64,000 bases of DNA, from positions 620,175 to 684,174 of the forward strand of contig NW_005198167.1 in the NCBI RefSeq assembly GCF_000372725.1, in the 5' to 3' direction. This document shows, piece after piece, positions 42,306 to 53,943 of the stretch (the first letter of the stretch is position 1; each line of letters begins with the position of its first letter). Position numbers and translations under genes: made by a program. The notes beneath the pieces are model-generated. The model was not told the DNA's origin, searched no databases, and saw nothing but the letters and a program-made list of their open reading frames with translations. This DNA is from Emiliania huxleyi CCMP1516. Lineage: Eukaryota > Haptophyta > Isochrysidales > Noelaerhabdaceae.

Positions 42306-43093
42306 TTCCGCCTTGGCCCTCGCTGCCCGCCTTCCCTCGCCAACCCGCCCCCTCCCGTCGCCGCAGGAAGCCTGCCTCCGCACGAGCGAGGCGAGCCGCA
42401 AGCCCCGCACCTCGCCCGCACCTCGCCCGCACCTCGCCCGCACCTCCCCCGCACCTCCCCGCCGCCTCCCTACCCTGAGGAGACTGCGCTGTCTTGCCCT
42501 GCCCGCTCTGGCCCCGTCCCCAACCCCGCCTCCTCGCGACACCAGCTCCACCCCGCCCTCGCTGCGGTGCGTCCGAGCTCGACCCGCCGCCATCGCGCGA
42601 GAGCAGGCTCCTCCGCCTGCGGCGAGATGACCCGAGATCACCCGAGATTAGGCTCCTCAGCCTACGGCGAGTCTGTGCCGCTGGTGCGCTCCTGCCCCTC
42701 CTGCCCTCCCCTCATCTCTCTGGCAATGCGGCGTACGATGCCGGCGCTGCGGCGACGTTGGAGGCGCCTCGGCCGAACGCGGACGCAGCGGCGGACGCTC
42801 ACCCTCCGAGCGGGTCACTGCACGAGCTGGTAGAGATGATGGACACTGAAGAGGTGTTGGAGTTCATTGGAGATGTCGAGTCGCAGGAGGTGGGGTGAGA
42901 GAGTGCGTCGCGAGGGGTGTTTTGTTTTTGACGTGCCTTTTTGCTTTGTTTGTAATCCTGGCGTTGGCTGAAAATAGTGCTCAAACCGACCAAGTCAAGC
43001 GGAAATCGGCCCAACGAAAACAGCACTAGTTAAGGGCAAAAACCGATTTGCTGTGGGGGGCGTAATGGCGTGCCAAAATCGGCGGCAAGAATC
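42306..43093. other. Intergenic, possible small ORF end
   Basis: A + frame ending at 42898 closes with an acidic helix-like tail (SLHELVEMMDTEEVLEF) that looks protein-like, but no start or family could be assigned. About seven 10-11-bp CCTCGCCCGCA units lie at 42409-42465. Confidence 0.35.
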
Positions 43094-44035
43094 TTACCTT
43101 ATATTTTCCCGTGTCCGGATTTCCGTTTCGGAGCGACGGCACAGTTCCCATAATTTGAGGATTCTGTTCACGGCGGGCTGGTCTCCAGGGGAGAGTAGGA
43201 GGGTGGTGTCGTCGGCGTATTGGCTGATAATGTATCGGATTGCGTTTATTTTTATTCCATTTATCTCGCTCTCTGGAGATTGCATGATTAATCTCGTGAG
43301 AGGCTCGGTGATTAGTAAGAAGAGGAGGGGGCTGAGTGGGCAGCCTTGTGCTACTCCAGATCGGATGTTAAATTTTGGTCCGAGGTACCCATTGGTGTAT
43401 AGCTGCCTCTCGGGGGCATTATCTTGTGAGTATGCTAGTTTAATGTAAGAGATGAAGTCGTCGTCAAACCCGATTTTCTTGAGCGCCTTGAGCAGGAAGT
43501 CCCAGGAGCATCGGTCAAACGCTTTCTCCAACTCCATGTCTAGAAAGAGGAAGTAACCGTCTTCGTCTTCCTCTTCAAGGTATGATTGGACCAGTTTTAG
43601 GAACATGATGTTCTCTCCGATGAAGGCGTCTGGTACGAAGCCCGTTTGGGGGGAGGAGACGAACTGGACCGCAGCCTCTGCCATTCTTCTCGCTAGGATT
43701 CTCATCATAATTTTGTAGTCTCCGTTGAGGAGCGTAATGGGGCGGTAGTTTCTCGGGTCGGTTCTCTCTTTTTTCTTGTAAAGGACTGAGATTAAGCCGT
43801 CTGAACACCCTTTAGGTAGTGATCCTCGCTGTTTGCTCTCGGCGTAGACCCGCTCGAGTATGGGGGTGACCTTTGCGGAGAATATTTTATAGAAGGCGTT
43901 TGGGAGTAGGTCGGGGCCTGGTGATTTGCCCGTGGGTAGCATATCGCATGTGTCCTGGATCTCCCCTGCGGAGATTGGCGCGCCACATTTAGCGGCAGTA
44001 GTTGGGAGGACTCTGTTAGTGTTTTTGAGCTGCGT
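43094..44035 (-). mobile_element. Non-LTR retrotransposon reverse transcriptase fragment
   Basis: A 282-aa frame (43942-43094), probably extended upstream to about 44035, encodes LINE-type reverse transcriptase: LPTGKSPGPDLLPNAFYKIF, YKKKERTDPRNYRPITLLNG, FLFLDMELEKAFDRCSWDFL (motif A with Met-Glu-Leu before Glu-Lys-Ala-Phe-Asp), GVAQGCPLSPLLFLLITEPL and the YADDT box. The endonuclease domain upstream and the thumb/RNase H/Cys-His region downstream are missing, so it is truncated at both ends. Base composition is far less GC-rich than the neighbours, consistent with insertion. Confidence 0.88.
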
Positions 44036-44800
44036 GTGCGATGTTTAAGGTGTAAGAGTAAAGCGGACACACGCATGGCATCGCTCTCGCTCGGGCCCAC
44101 AAACATCCCGCACACCCGCCGCCCCCGCGCGCGCGCCCCACCGCGGGAGAAAGGGGAGTTAAATGTAAGCCGCGGCCGAGTTTTTTTCCCACCACATCGA
44201 GGGGTCCCGTACCATGCGGAATCGACCCTATCAAGTGCTCAAGTGCTCAAGAAGAGAACACTTGCGCCCCCTCGCTCCCAACCCATCCACCTCGCCGAGT
44301 GCCGAGCCGTCGCAGAATTTTTTTGGCCCCAAGTTCCATGATTGCCTTGGGGGGGCGCCCCCCCAGGATTGCCTTTGTTTGGGGATTGCCTTTGGAAGAA
44401 AGAAAGAAAAGAGAGAACGCAAGGGAGGGATTAGAGGACGGCACGCCGCCACCACACAGGGATTTTAAGGAGAGGAGTGTGGTGCTAGCCGTCGCCCACC
44501 CTCGGGCGTCTCCACCGTACTTTAGGAGCGAACTTTCTTTTGCACATCTTCCTTTTGTGGTGTTGGTGTACGCAATAACGGGACAGGGTAGTCGTTCTCT
44601 CTAGCTCCCCTTCTAGCTCTTAGCATGAGCTGCGCCCTGTGTCCGACCCCTTTTGCGCAGCAACACCTTAAACTTTTAGGCCCTCCAAATTCGGGTCGGA
44701 GCGTAGGTAGCGGAGTGGGCCCCGAGTTTGAAAAGGACGACGGACGCTTGCGTCCTAGCCTCCAACAACGCCTCCCCGGCGCAGAGGGGCCCCCGGAGGG
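44036..44800. other. Intergenic, nothing supported
   Basis: It contains a perfect GC palindrome near 44350 (G7 CG C7) with ATTGCCTT motifs on either side (about 44340-44392). No gene is seen. The last 150 bp are probably the promoter of the ShKT gene. Confidence 0.4.
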
Positions 44801-44887
44801 ATGCTCAACCGCTCCACGCCACGCCGCTTGGGCGGTCCTATTCCCAGCTCCGCTGCGTGGCGTGCGTTGTCTTTCGCACATTCGGGT

Positions 44888-46853
44888 ATGTTGTTGACTC
44901 TCGCTGTGGCGCCGCTCGCCACGCCGTCAGAGTCCGACTGCGCGGCTTGGGCTGCGAGCGGGGAATGCGCCGCAAACCACGAGTACATGCGATCAAACTG
45001 TAAGAGCGCCTGCGACTGGAACGAATGCTTGGAGCGGTCAGTCGAATGCGAAGCGGCACCGCACACGCTGTCGGTCGTCTGCCCGGGCCTGTGCAGCAGC
45101 TCCGATGCCATCACCTCGCTGCCGCTGCCGTGCGATGCTGATCAGGCCCGCTGCGATTCGCGGAAATTTCAGCTCGAGGCGAGCGGAGGTCGGAAGCTCA
45201 AGGCGTGCGTGCGCTGGGCTGAGTCGGAGGAGTGCGACAAAAATGCAGAGTACATGCTCAGCGCGTGCCCGCTTGCATGTGCGGAAAGGTCCGCCGCCAA
45301 GTGCGCTCGCTGGGCTGCTGCTGGTGAGTGCGAGACCAACGGTGCGTGGATGCGGCACGGGCCTTGCGCACGGGCGTGCGACGCCTCGATCGGCCGCGTG
45401 GCCTGCGATGCGGCGGCCTGCGCCTCGATCCACAGCGACCACGGCTGTGCCCTCCAAAGCAGTGGCAACGGCACGGTCAGGCGCCGACGCGTGAACCCGC
45501 CCGGCTACAATGAGACGGTGGAGCTCTCGGTGCGAAACGATGGCGCGGCGACGCTGCAGCTGTTCTATGCTGCCGAGGACGGCACGGAGACGGGCTACGG
45601 CGTCGTGCCCCCTGGGGCCCGCCTCGGGCAGGGCACCGTGGTGACGCACGACTGGCGACTCCGCCGCGACCTCGACTTGCTCCGCAGGTGCGTCTTGCTT
45701 CAACCGTAGGTTGGGCACGTGTGGCGGCTGCGCGAGGTGGTTCCAACGGGCTCGAGCCGGCAGCAGCAGCGCGGCAGGCTGGTTCGTGAGCTGGTCGCGG
45801 GCGTCGTCTCTGTCGCGCAGTGCGCTTGCGAGGCCCACTTGCGTCCCGCCGCCGACTACCCGCCTACCGGCGCACAGGAGGGCGCTCACCACGCCCCATG
45901 AGCCCGTTTCTCGTTCCGCACTGGGAGCTCCGTAACGCAGGAGGGCGTCAACTCGAGCTCCCTCTTGCTCCTTGCTTCTGGGCTCGCGCAGCGGGCTGCC
46001 GCGTACCGTTGGAATGGCGCGCGCCGTTAGCGTCGGGGCGACGATCCAGGAGTGCTCTCCACTTGTCATCCTTGCACACGTAGGCTCCCACCACTTGCGG
46101 CTTGGCACCCTCGTGCCGCGAGGCTACCGGCACGAGGGCAGCAGCGAGTTGCTTGTGCGCCAGGTCTGGCCCGGCGATTTGGTCACCGTGGTGCTCGACC
46201 CACCGCCCTCCGAAACTTCCGCGGGCGGCGAGAAGGTCTCGCCGGCAGGAAGCGAGCCGCCCCTCGAGGACCGAAGCGCCATGAGCGAATTGCCACAGGG
46301 CCGCGTCGTCCTCCAGCATTTGGCCACCGACCTCGTGGTGGAAGAGTGCGCCGCCCCGGTGGCTCCGGTCCGGCACGCTGGCAGCCGTCCTGCTCAGTCG
46401 GCATCAGCGGAACGCGAGCAGGCTCAGGGTCTCCGTCCCCGTCCCTGCCCATGTGCAAGCGCGCCCCAGGTTTGATTGCCCACACTTTAGGTGCAATCGC
46501 TCGAGCGGAGGCGCCAGAGGCTGCAGGAAAACAACCAACAGCTGCGTTCGCATCTGCAACGGCTGCAACGGCTCGACGAGAGCGCGCGCAAGGCTGACAA
46601 CTCCAGCAAGGCGGCTGGCCTGGCTTTGGATCTACCGGCCGTCTTGCTCGACGAGTACTCTGCTGGCACGGCCGAGGCCTCTGCGCTCCTCGGTGCTCTC
46701 GAGGCCAGCAAACAGGCGCACGCGAATGCGGACGCCAGTGCGCGCCAGCGTCACCGGGGCGCGCGGAGGGCCAGAAAGCGAGTGCAGCCCACTAGTGAGC
46801 CGCGACGACGCCAGGTGGTGGACCCGCGTGCGCAGGCGCACGACGAGTTGTAG
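44888..46853 (+). CDS. Secreted protein with three ShKT-like motifs, VHL-like domain and coiled coil
   Basis: The ATG at 44888 gives a signal peptide (MLLTLAVAPLATPSES). An ATG at 44801 would extend it. Three Cys modules follow: CAAWAASGECAANHEYM, CVRWAESEECDKNAEYM and CARWAAAGECETNGAWM, each ending CxxAC, as in ShKT domains. After an RRRR linker comes VELSVRNDGAATLQLFYAAE, then PPGARLGQGT. This is joined through a GT-AG intron (45638-45709) to VGHVWRLREV. The order resembles the VHL beta-domain (polar strand, PPG turn, G-x-W). Later exons encode RLGTLVPRGYRHEGSSELL and, from about 46491, a long coiled coil (LERRRQRLQENNQQLRSHLQ) ending DPRAQAHDEL. No prolyl hydroxylase motif, the usual algal partner of ShKT, was seen. 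Exon borders between 45760 and 46490 are unsure. Confidence 0.55.
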
Positions 46854-47117
46854 AGAGGGCGCACACGCAGGGGCCCGTCGACACACGGTTTTTGCACGCA
46901 GTGTAAAGTGTGATGATCTTAGTGTATCTCATGTCTGTGCATTTCAGCCCGGTCTCAACTCTCATAACGGCCACCCGCACGTGCGTGTCTTTCCCTCTCC
47001 CTGTGCGAGCGACGCGTCAGGATCCGCACCCCACCGCTTGACGTGCGCAGATCCAATCGGCCGCGGAAGACTCCATAGAGTGCACTCCTGGAGGCTCACC
47101 GCACAGCCGTTTCTGCT

Positions 47118-47350
47118 GTCTGCTGTCTGGAGTGATCTGTCGGCGGTCAGTACGACCGATCAGGTCGGAGTTTTCTGATGGTTGGAGGGTCTATCTGTAT
47201 GTACTCCTCGAGATCTTTCCAAATCTGCCCTCTGATTAACCTAGCTTAATCGGGAAGTCGGTGCTAATAGAGACTAATAGAGCCGGAGCCCCGTTTCCGC
47301 ACTGCGGCGCGGCGCACGGTGCCTCCGGGGGGCCCCGCGCCGGCCCAGAG
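47118..47350 (+). repeat. Dispersed repeat R1, copy 2
   Basis: It matches 1333-1576 over its whole length. Here the internal duplication reads CTAATAGAGACTAATAGAGCC. It ends at CGCGCCGGCCCAGAG. Confidence 0.88.
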
Positions 47351-47365
47351 TCGGTGGCGTGACCG

Positions 47366-47882
47366 ATGACTACGCTTCGCTGACGGATCACCTCGACGGG
47401 ATGGACCCCCACGGCGTCCCTCCTACCAACGCCGCCCAGCTTGCGGCCAATGCCATGCACGTGAATGGCGAAAACCCCGCCGTTGGCCCTGCGTGGAAGA
47501 GCGAGCAGGCGTTCAAGAACCGCTCGTCAAAGGCGATTGCTGCGCTACGCCAGCACAGCGTCTCAGTACCGCTCGCAGCGCTCGCTGGCTGGAGCTCGAC
47601 GCGATTGCGGCGCGGATGCGTCGCGATCTCGGCGATCCTGACCCGGGCGCTTACCCGCCCGTCGAGCTGTTCTTGTCGAGGCCGGAGGGCCTCGGTGCGC
47701 GCGGGGCGGCCGCGGAGGCGGCGTTTAGGCGGCTCTCGATCGAGGAGCGTGACGAGGTGGTCCCGGCGCTGGGTGGCGGAGTTCGAGGCCGGGGGAGCGG
47801 AAGGGGCTGCGCTGCTGGCACGCTGGGCGTGGTTCTGTTGGCGGTGTCCCATTCATTCCCACAGGGTGGGAGGATTGGGTGA
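47366..47882 (+). CDS. Hypothetical, possibly spliced ORF
   Basis: Two adjacent frames look coding-like. Frame 1 (about 47359-47590) contains [20 protein letters not shown] and [19 protein letters not shown]. Frame 2 (about 47580-47790) contains [19 protein letters not shown] and [14 protein letters not shown]. They could be exons of one small protein starting right after repeat R1, or a frameshifted remnant. The family is unknown. Confidence 0.25.
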
Positions 47883-47947
47883 GGGAGGGGCGGGTGCTCC
47901 TCTGGGAGGAGGCCCTGGAGGAGGAGTTGCGACGGTGATCGTGCCAC

Positions 47948-47961
47948 AAAATTCTTCTTTT
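47948..47961 (+). promoter_or_regulatory. AAAATTCTTCTTTTCT element upstream of ACP
   Basis: It lies 40-53 bp before the ATG at 48001 and has the same form as the elements before G6PD, MPC and UTP14. Confidence 0.35.
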
Positions 47962-48000
47962 CTGGCAGCGCGCCAGAGCTGCCTCGACACCTGCTGCGCG

Positions 48001-48396
48001 ATGCTTTCGCGATCCGTCGCCGCCGCGTCGCGCGCGCCCGCGCTCTCTCGCGCGCTGGCGCGCACCGCGGCGCCCGCGCTGCAGCCGCGAGCGGCGCTGG
48101 CGCGCACTGCGGCGCCAGCGCTGCGCAGCTTCGCCTCCACCACCTTCCTGAGCGAGGAAGAGGTGACCGACAGGGTCCTGGGCTGCGTAAAGACGTTTGA
48201 TAAGGTGCACCCCGAGCAGGTCACTGTCAAGGCGCACTTCCTCAACGACTTGGGGCTTGACAGCCTGGACACGGTCGAGGTGGTGATGGCGTTCGAGGAC
48301 GAGTTTGTCATTGAGATTCAAGACGCCGACGCTGAAAAGATCCTGACGTGCGAGGACGCGATCAAGTACATTATGACGCACCCGACCGCCAAGTAG
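48001..48396 (+). CDS. Mitochondrial acyl carrier protein (NDUFAB1-type)
   Basis: Acyl carrier protein carries acyl chains on a phosphopantetheine arm for mitochondrial fatty-acid/lipoate synthesis, and is a subunit of respiratory complex I. The 131-aa single-exon protein starts [20 protein letters not shown], an Arg/Ala-rich mitochondrial presequence with two near-identical ARTAAPAL segments. The mature part holds [37 protein letters not shown] (the Ser of DSL is the attachment site) and [16 protein letters not shown], ending YIMTHPTAK. Spacing and motifs match the family exactly. A plastid ACP is less likely because there is no signal-peptide-like start. Confidence 0.93.
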   Translation: MLSRSVAAASRAPALSRALARTAAPALQPRAALARTAAPALRSFASTTFLSEEEVTDRVLGCVKTFDKVHPEQVTVKAHFLNDLGLDSLDTVEVVMAFEDEFVIEIQDADAEKILTCEDAIKYIMTHPTAK

Positions 48397-48756
48397 GACG
48401 CGGGCCCGCGCACCCTGCCCGTGCGGCCTCGGCGGCGGGGGCGGCGGCCTGTGCCGCGCCCACGCAGGCAGAGCAGCGGCCGGTCCTGGCTCTGGCGCGC
48501 GCGCTGCCGGCCGGTGCCTCTCAATGTCATCCGCGGGCGCGCGGTGTGTGTCCCCCGTGCGGCAGAGGCCTGGCGCCCTTACTCCGCGGGCACCGGCAGC
48601 TCAGCGCAGTCTGCCGCGTTGCGCCTGCGCAGGCTCCGGGACTCGCACGGGGGGTCGTCGGGGCGCGCCCCGCGCCCCGGGTTCGTTGTAGAGTGCGCGC
48701 GTGTCCGTGGTGGTTATGGAGTGTGTGAGGGTGGTTTTTTTCTTCTGTTCGTCTTA

Positions 48757-48937
48757 GTATCTTGGAGCACTTGGAGTGCAGTCCTCAACCTCACATCCAG
48801 GGCCGGGGAGCTAAGAAGCGCACCCAGCGGGCCGGATGATCGGCATCGGGTTACGGGCTAGAGAGCCCTAGCCCTGGGGGGGTGCGCGTTCGCAGGGAAA
48901 GGGCCGTAAAGTAAACACGGTTCTCCGAGGGTTAGCC
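48757..48937 (-). repeat. Dispersed repeat R2, copy 4 (inverted)
   Basis: Reverse complement of copy 2, running from the CTTGGAGCACTTGGAGTGCAG tail to GTAAACACGGTTCTCCGAGG. It lies between the ACP and V-ATPase genes and ends about 280 bp before the latter's start codon. Confidence 0.93.
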
Positions 48938-49217
48938 CGCGACCGGGGCGCACGACAATTTCTCGCCGCACATTGCTCTCTCCGCAGTACACAGCTCAGC
49001 AAGCAGGCGTCGCACCGCTCTCTGGCCCGAGTCCCACCCCTTCCCCCTCCCCTGCACACTCCCCTCGCCTCCCCTCGCCCCTCGGCCGCGGCCCGCCCGC
49101 TCACTCACTCCCGGAGGGACTCGGAGCCGCCATTCGCCGCACGCCTGGGCCGCGCCCCGCCGCCGCGTCTTGCTCTCGGCGGCGGCCAGTGAGCGCCGCC
49201 TTTGCAACTCGCGTCAG

Positions 49218-50144
<927 letters not shown>

Positions 50145-51034
50145 AGTGGCGGCGGCGGCGGCGGCGGCAGTGGCGTGCCCGCGACGCTACACCCCGCCAC
50201 CTGGCGGCGGGCTCGCCTAGACCCGCGCTATCCGCCCCTTCCCTCGCCCCCGTCTCTCGAAAGCTCCCGTACAACTCGTACCCAGATTCCGGCGGCCCTC
50301 GCATTGGCATTGGCCTGCGCCCTCCGCCCTCGTCTGCGACGGCTCTGGGCTGCCGCGGGGCGGCACTGTCACAGGGGTTTGTGTTTGTCGAGCGTTGCGC
50401 TGCTAGCTGCGGGGAGCGCGGTCGTCGTTGCGCCCCCCACAACCACACGCGCAGCTCATAAACCATATAATGCAAAATGAAATTAAAAATGCTTTAACCC
50501 AAAGTACTCGCAACTCGGCACAGTGCTACCCGTCCCCCCCCCCCCCCTTTGGCTTTGCCTAAACCTCTACGTACGGCATTGGTAGTCACTAGCGACACTA
50601 CGGCATTAGTCACTAGCGACACACGCATGTGCGCTACATCCTACAACATTGCCTCGTTGGGGTTGGGCTTGGGGTGGTGAGGCTATCTGTCGGGCTCTCG
50701 GGGCATGGAAAAGTAGGGTTGAGCCTAACGTTAGGAGCTGAACAGTGTTGCTAGTGAAGCTTCACGGGTTCGAGTCGTCAAACATTGAGCAGCGGAGGTG
50801 TGCCGAGGGGGACCGGGAGGCGGTAAGTCGTCGTCGCCCGGCGCTGCTTGCAGCACCATGGCGAGGGTGCTAAGAGGTTCCTCTTTTCCGCGCCCCCCCC
50901 GCAAGGCGCGCGATACACATAGTGTTAACAGTAACAACAGAACAACAGTGGGGCTCCCCAACAACAGTAGCTAACGTTAGGCCGACTGAACAACAGTAAG
51001 GAAGGCCTACCACAGTGACCCACGTAAGGAAGGC
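50145..51034. other. Intergenic, no gene seen
   Basis: Only short ORFs. CTAACGTTAG-type strings occur at about 50726, 50733 and 50971. A GGTTCGAGTC string at about 50768 resembles a tRNA B box but has no matching A box or stems. Confidence 0.4.
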
Positions 51035-52129
51035 CTACCACACCCACCGCTCTGACAGGCTGAACGCGCGGCCTATTCCGCTCCGCACTACGACAGCCCT
51101 CCAATGGCGGTGCTCTCTCTTGTCTGCAATGTCGTCGCTGCGGAGGCGCCATCGGGCCCGATCTGCCACGCGATGGCTCCGCTGCTGGCTCGTGCTCTCG
51201 CGCCGCGCCTTGGCTCGGCGTGCGGAGTCACCCTCGCGATGCGGCGCTGAGCGACTCATTGCAAGGTTGCGGGCGCGGCGCATCGCCTCCCGCTCGTCAG
51301 TCTTGTCCAAAGCATGCCATTCCGCCCGTGCGGCCTCGAGCTCCGTGCCCTCGAGGCAGCCAGCAATGCGCCGTGGCGGCCGACTGGGGAAGACGTGCAT
51401 TCGGCCGCGGCCTGGTTCCCCAGGCATGATGGGGACGGTATTTTGGCACGCGCCGTTGCAACGCCGGGAAAACTCCAGAGGCGGTGGGGCCGGAAAATTG
51501 GAGTCCACTCCCCGCTTGCGGAGCCTGCGGAGGTGGCGGGTTCTTTCCTCCTCATCCATCTCGTCCATCTCCAGATTGTCTGGCGTCTGAACCTTCTGAG
51601 AGGCGAGCGCGAGCCCGTTGTTCAGCCTGCGGCACGCGTGCGCACCCCGATGGGCCCGCGCATGTCAACATAAAAACACGCGAGCGGAGAGAAGGGCTGG
51701 GTGACGGTTGGGGAGGACGTTTTGAGAGATAAACCCGGTCTTTTGTACTGAGAACTCGTACGCTCGGGCCCACGCGTGTGGCGCTGGCTGTCGGTTCAGA
51801 CCGGCTTCCTCATTCCGAGACACGGCAGCGGTGGGGTGGGGTGGGAGAGGGAGGGGGGCGGCGCACATCCGCGCGCGGTGGTGGGTTCTTCCCTCCTCAT
51901 CCATCTCGTCCATCTCCAGTTGTCCTCCACCGGGCTGCATCGCGGAGCCATCGCGGGGAGCCAGCGGCGGCGAACTGAGCAGCATGGCCGGCGTGTCATT
52001 CTGCAGTCGATCGCCGCCGAGCGGCATAGCGGCGCCGTCGCGGTCGCGGGCGGCGCCGTCGCGGATAGCCAGAGGCGGCGGGACGGCGGGAGAGGGCGGT
52101 GGCGCGAGCGGTGGTGATGATGTGGCCAT
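51035..52129 (-). CDS. Hypothetical protein(s) with a duplicated LEMDEMDEE segment
   Basis: Two minus-strand frames (52129-51665 and 51568-51035) both carry MDEMDEE followed by Arg (DNLEMDEMDEEERTRHLRR in the lower one, QLEMDEMDEEGRTHHRAR in the upper). The DNA around it (TCATCCATCTCGTCCATCTC) is repeated at 51557 and 51897. The upper frame is Pro/Ala/Asp-rich. The lower is Arg-rich with two cysteines (CNGACQN). They may be exons of one gene or a local duplication. No family is recognised. Confidence 0.3.
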
Positions 52130-52450
52130 TGGCCGCCGCCGCGTCCTCTTTGCGAGCGCTCTCGACTTCCGTCCCTTTTTACGCTTGTCCCCCCCCTAGC
52201 TCGCGTGTCGGTGTCTCCGGTCTTTCACCGGGTCGGACCGGTCAGTCTCGGCAGTCTACTTGGGTTTGTCCGTCGCCGCATCGCCCTCGCGACTCAAGGT
52301 GCGCGCAGCGTGACCGCCGTGAGCTGCCCTCCCGACCCATGTAAAAAAATCCAAGAGAGGGGTTGGAGGGCGGGAGAATCCAAAAAAGCCGTCCAAAAAG
52401 CCACAAAAAGCCAGCGAGCCTCCCGTTACGCGATTGCCGCGAAGCGCAGC

Positions 52451-52900
52451 ATGATGCGTGGCCAGCTTGGGAGGCTGCCGCCGCTGTCAGAGGCGGGCGC
52501 CACTGTGAGGTCTCGAGGGCCGACCGGCCGGGCGAGCATCCGCGCTGCCGACGACGTGCTCGAGGCTGACCTTCAGAGCGACGAGATTCTCGCATGCTTT
52601 GAGGAGGCGCTCGGCGAACGGCAGCCAGAGATGGGAACGGATGCTGCAGCAGGGCGAGAGGCGAACGCCGAGAGTGCGGAGGCCGCACCGCGACTCGAGG
52701 CTGCAGCAGAGCAGCAGCGGGAACATTCCTTGCTTGCACCGACCGCGGGGCGCGGCGTTGAGCCGGTGCTGCCAGACCCGGTGCCTATGCTGCATACGAA
52801 TTCCGGTGGAGGGCGCAGATCGTGCGAGCCAGATGCCGGCGCCCGTCAGCAGATCGGGTCGGCAGCTGCGAGCATTCTCGAGCGGCGCGGCGATGCCTAA
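52451..52900 (+). CDS. Hypothetical Glu/Ala-rich protein
   Basis: A 149-aa frame starting MMRGQLGRLPPLSEAG with an acidic helix-like part (LQSDEILACFEEALGERQPE) and an Ala/Glu-rich middle. No family is recognised and a chance frame is possible. Confidence 0.25.
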   Translation: MMRGQLGRLPPLSEAGATVRSRGPTGRASIRAADDVLEADLQSDEILACFEEALGERQPEMGTDAAAGREANAESAEAAPRLEAAAEQQREHSLLAPTAGRGVEPVLPDPVPMLHTNSGGGRRSCEPDAGARQQIGSAAASILERRGDA

Positions 52901-53943
52901 CTTTGGTGCTTTGTGTGGGTCGCGTTCCCTTGGTAGCTGTGTGGTTGAAGCCCTCGTGCCGCTGGCTTGCCCCTTCCAGCGGCTGGCCCCTCGAGACTGT
53001 CGGTGCTTGGCGGGAGGAGGGGGAGAGGGAGGCCCGGTGGGAGGAGAGGGAGAGGGAGGCCCGGTGGGAGGGGAGGGAGAGGGAGGCCGTCTTGGGCTCT
53101 TCTCCTCCCCCCTCCCTGGGCTCTTCTCCTCTCCCCACCCTGGGCTCTTCTCCCCTCCTCCCTGGTGCTCTCGGCCTGATTACCGGAGCGACTGCCGGAG
53201 CAGACGCTGGGGGGACACTCGCGCCCGGAGGCGGTACGCACGACCCGGAGGCGTGGGGATGGGGGGGGGCCGCGCCGCCGCCGCCGTGCCGCCTTCTCCC
53301 GCTTTGATCTCCCCCAGCTGCTTCTCCTCAAATCAACCTGTGAGCTTGCGAGGCGGCGGGGGTGGGAGTGCTCTCGGGCGGCGTGTGCGAGCGCGCGCGG
53401 CGCGAGATCTCTGTCGCGAGGGCACGGTGGGTCGGGTGAGTATCTCGCGCGCTCGCACTATTTCACGTTAGAGCTCTATATCAGGCACTGCCTTTGATGC
53501 CTTTGCAAGAACCGCCAGCGGCGGTGGTCGAACCGGTTCGCGGTTCGAGCCGGGACCTTTTGGCTCCCGGTTCGGAACTCGCTTGGAGGGTTGCTTCGCT
53601 CTCGCGGAGCGAGCGCGGGCGCGTGGGTGCGTGTGCGCGTGCGCTGCTGCAAGGCGAGGCGAGGCGCGGTGCGGCGCGGTGCGGCGAGCCGAGGCGGGCG
53701 GCGGCGGCGCGCTTCCTTTTGCCCGGGTGAGGCGTGGCTTGCGCGCCGCGCGGTGATGACGCAGCACGCTGAAAAGTCCTTGGTGAGCCACCGCGGTGGC
53801 AGGGAGTGCGTTCTCAATCGATGGACAGGAGAAATCTTAGTCCCCGAGACTCGTAAAGAAATGTGTTTCAGAAATGTGGACAGCGGCGGCGACGCAAGCC
53901 TCGTCGCGGGCTGCTCCGGCTAGCGAAAGTCTCTGTGTGTGGA
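52901..53943. other. Low-complexity region, no supported gene
   Basis: Tandem repeats of about 27 bp (AGAGGGAGAGGGAGGCCCGG) at 53023-53090 pass into about three 25-bp CTGGGCTCTTCTCC units at 53090-53160. GC-rich GGCGAG/GGTGCGGC repeats lie at 53650-53710. Confidence 0.5.

Noticed and set aside
42494..42898. 134-aa + protein
   Set aside because: Only the acidic tail looks coding; the rest is repeat-derived Pro/Arg sequence with no start evidence.
50740..50785. Possible tRNA gene
   Set aside because: Only a GGTTCGAGTC B-box-like string is present; no acceptor, D or anticodon stems can be drawn around it.
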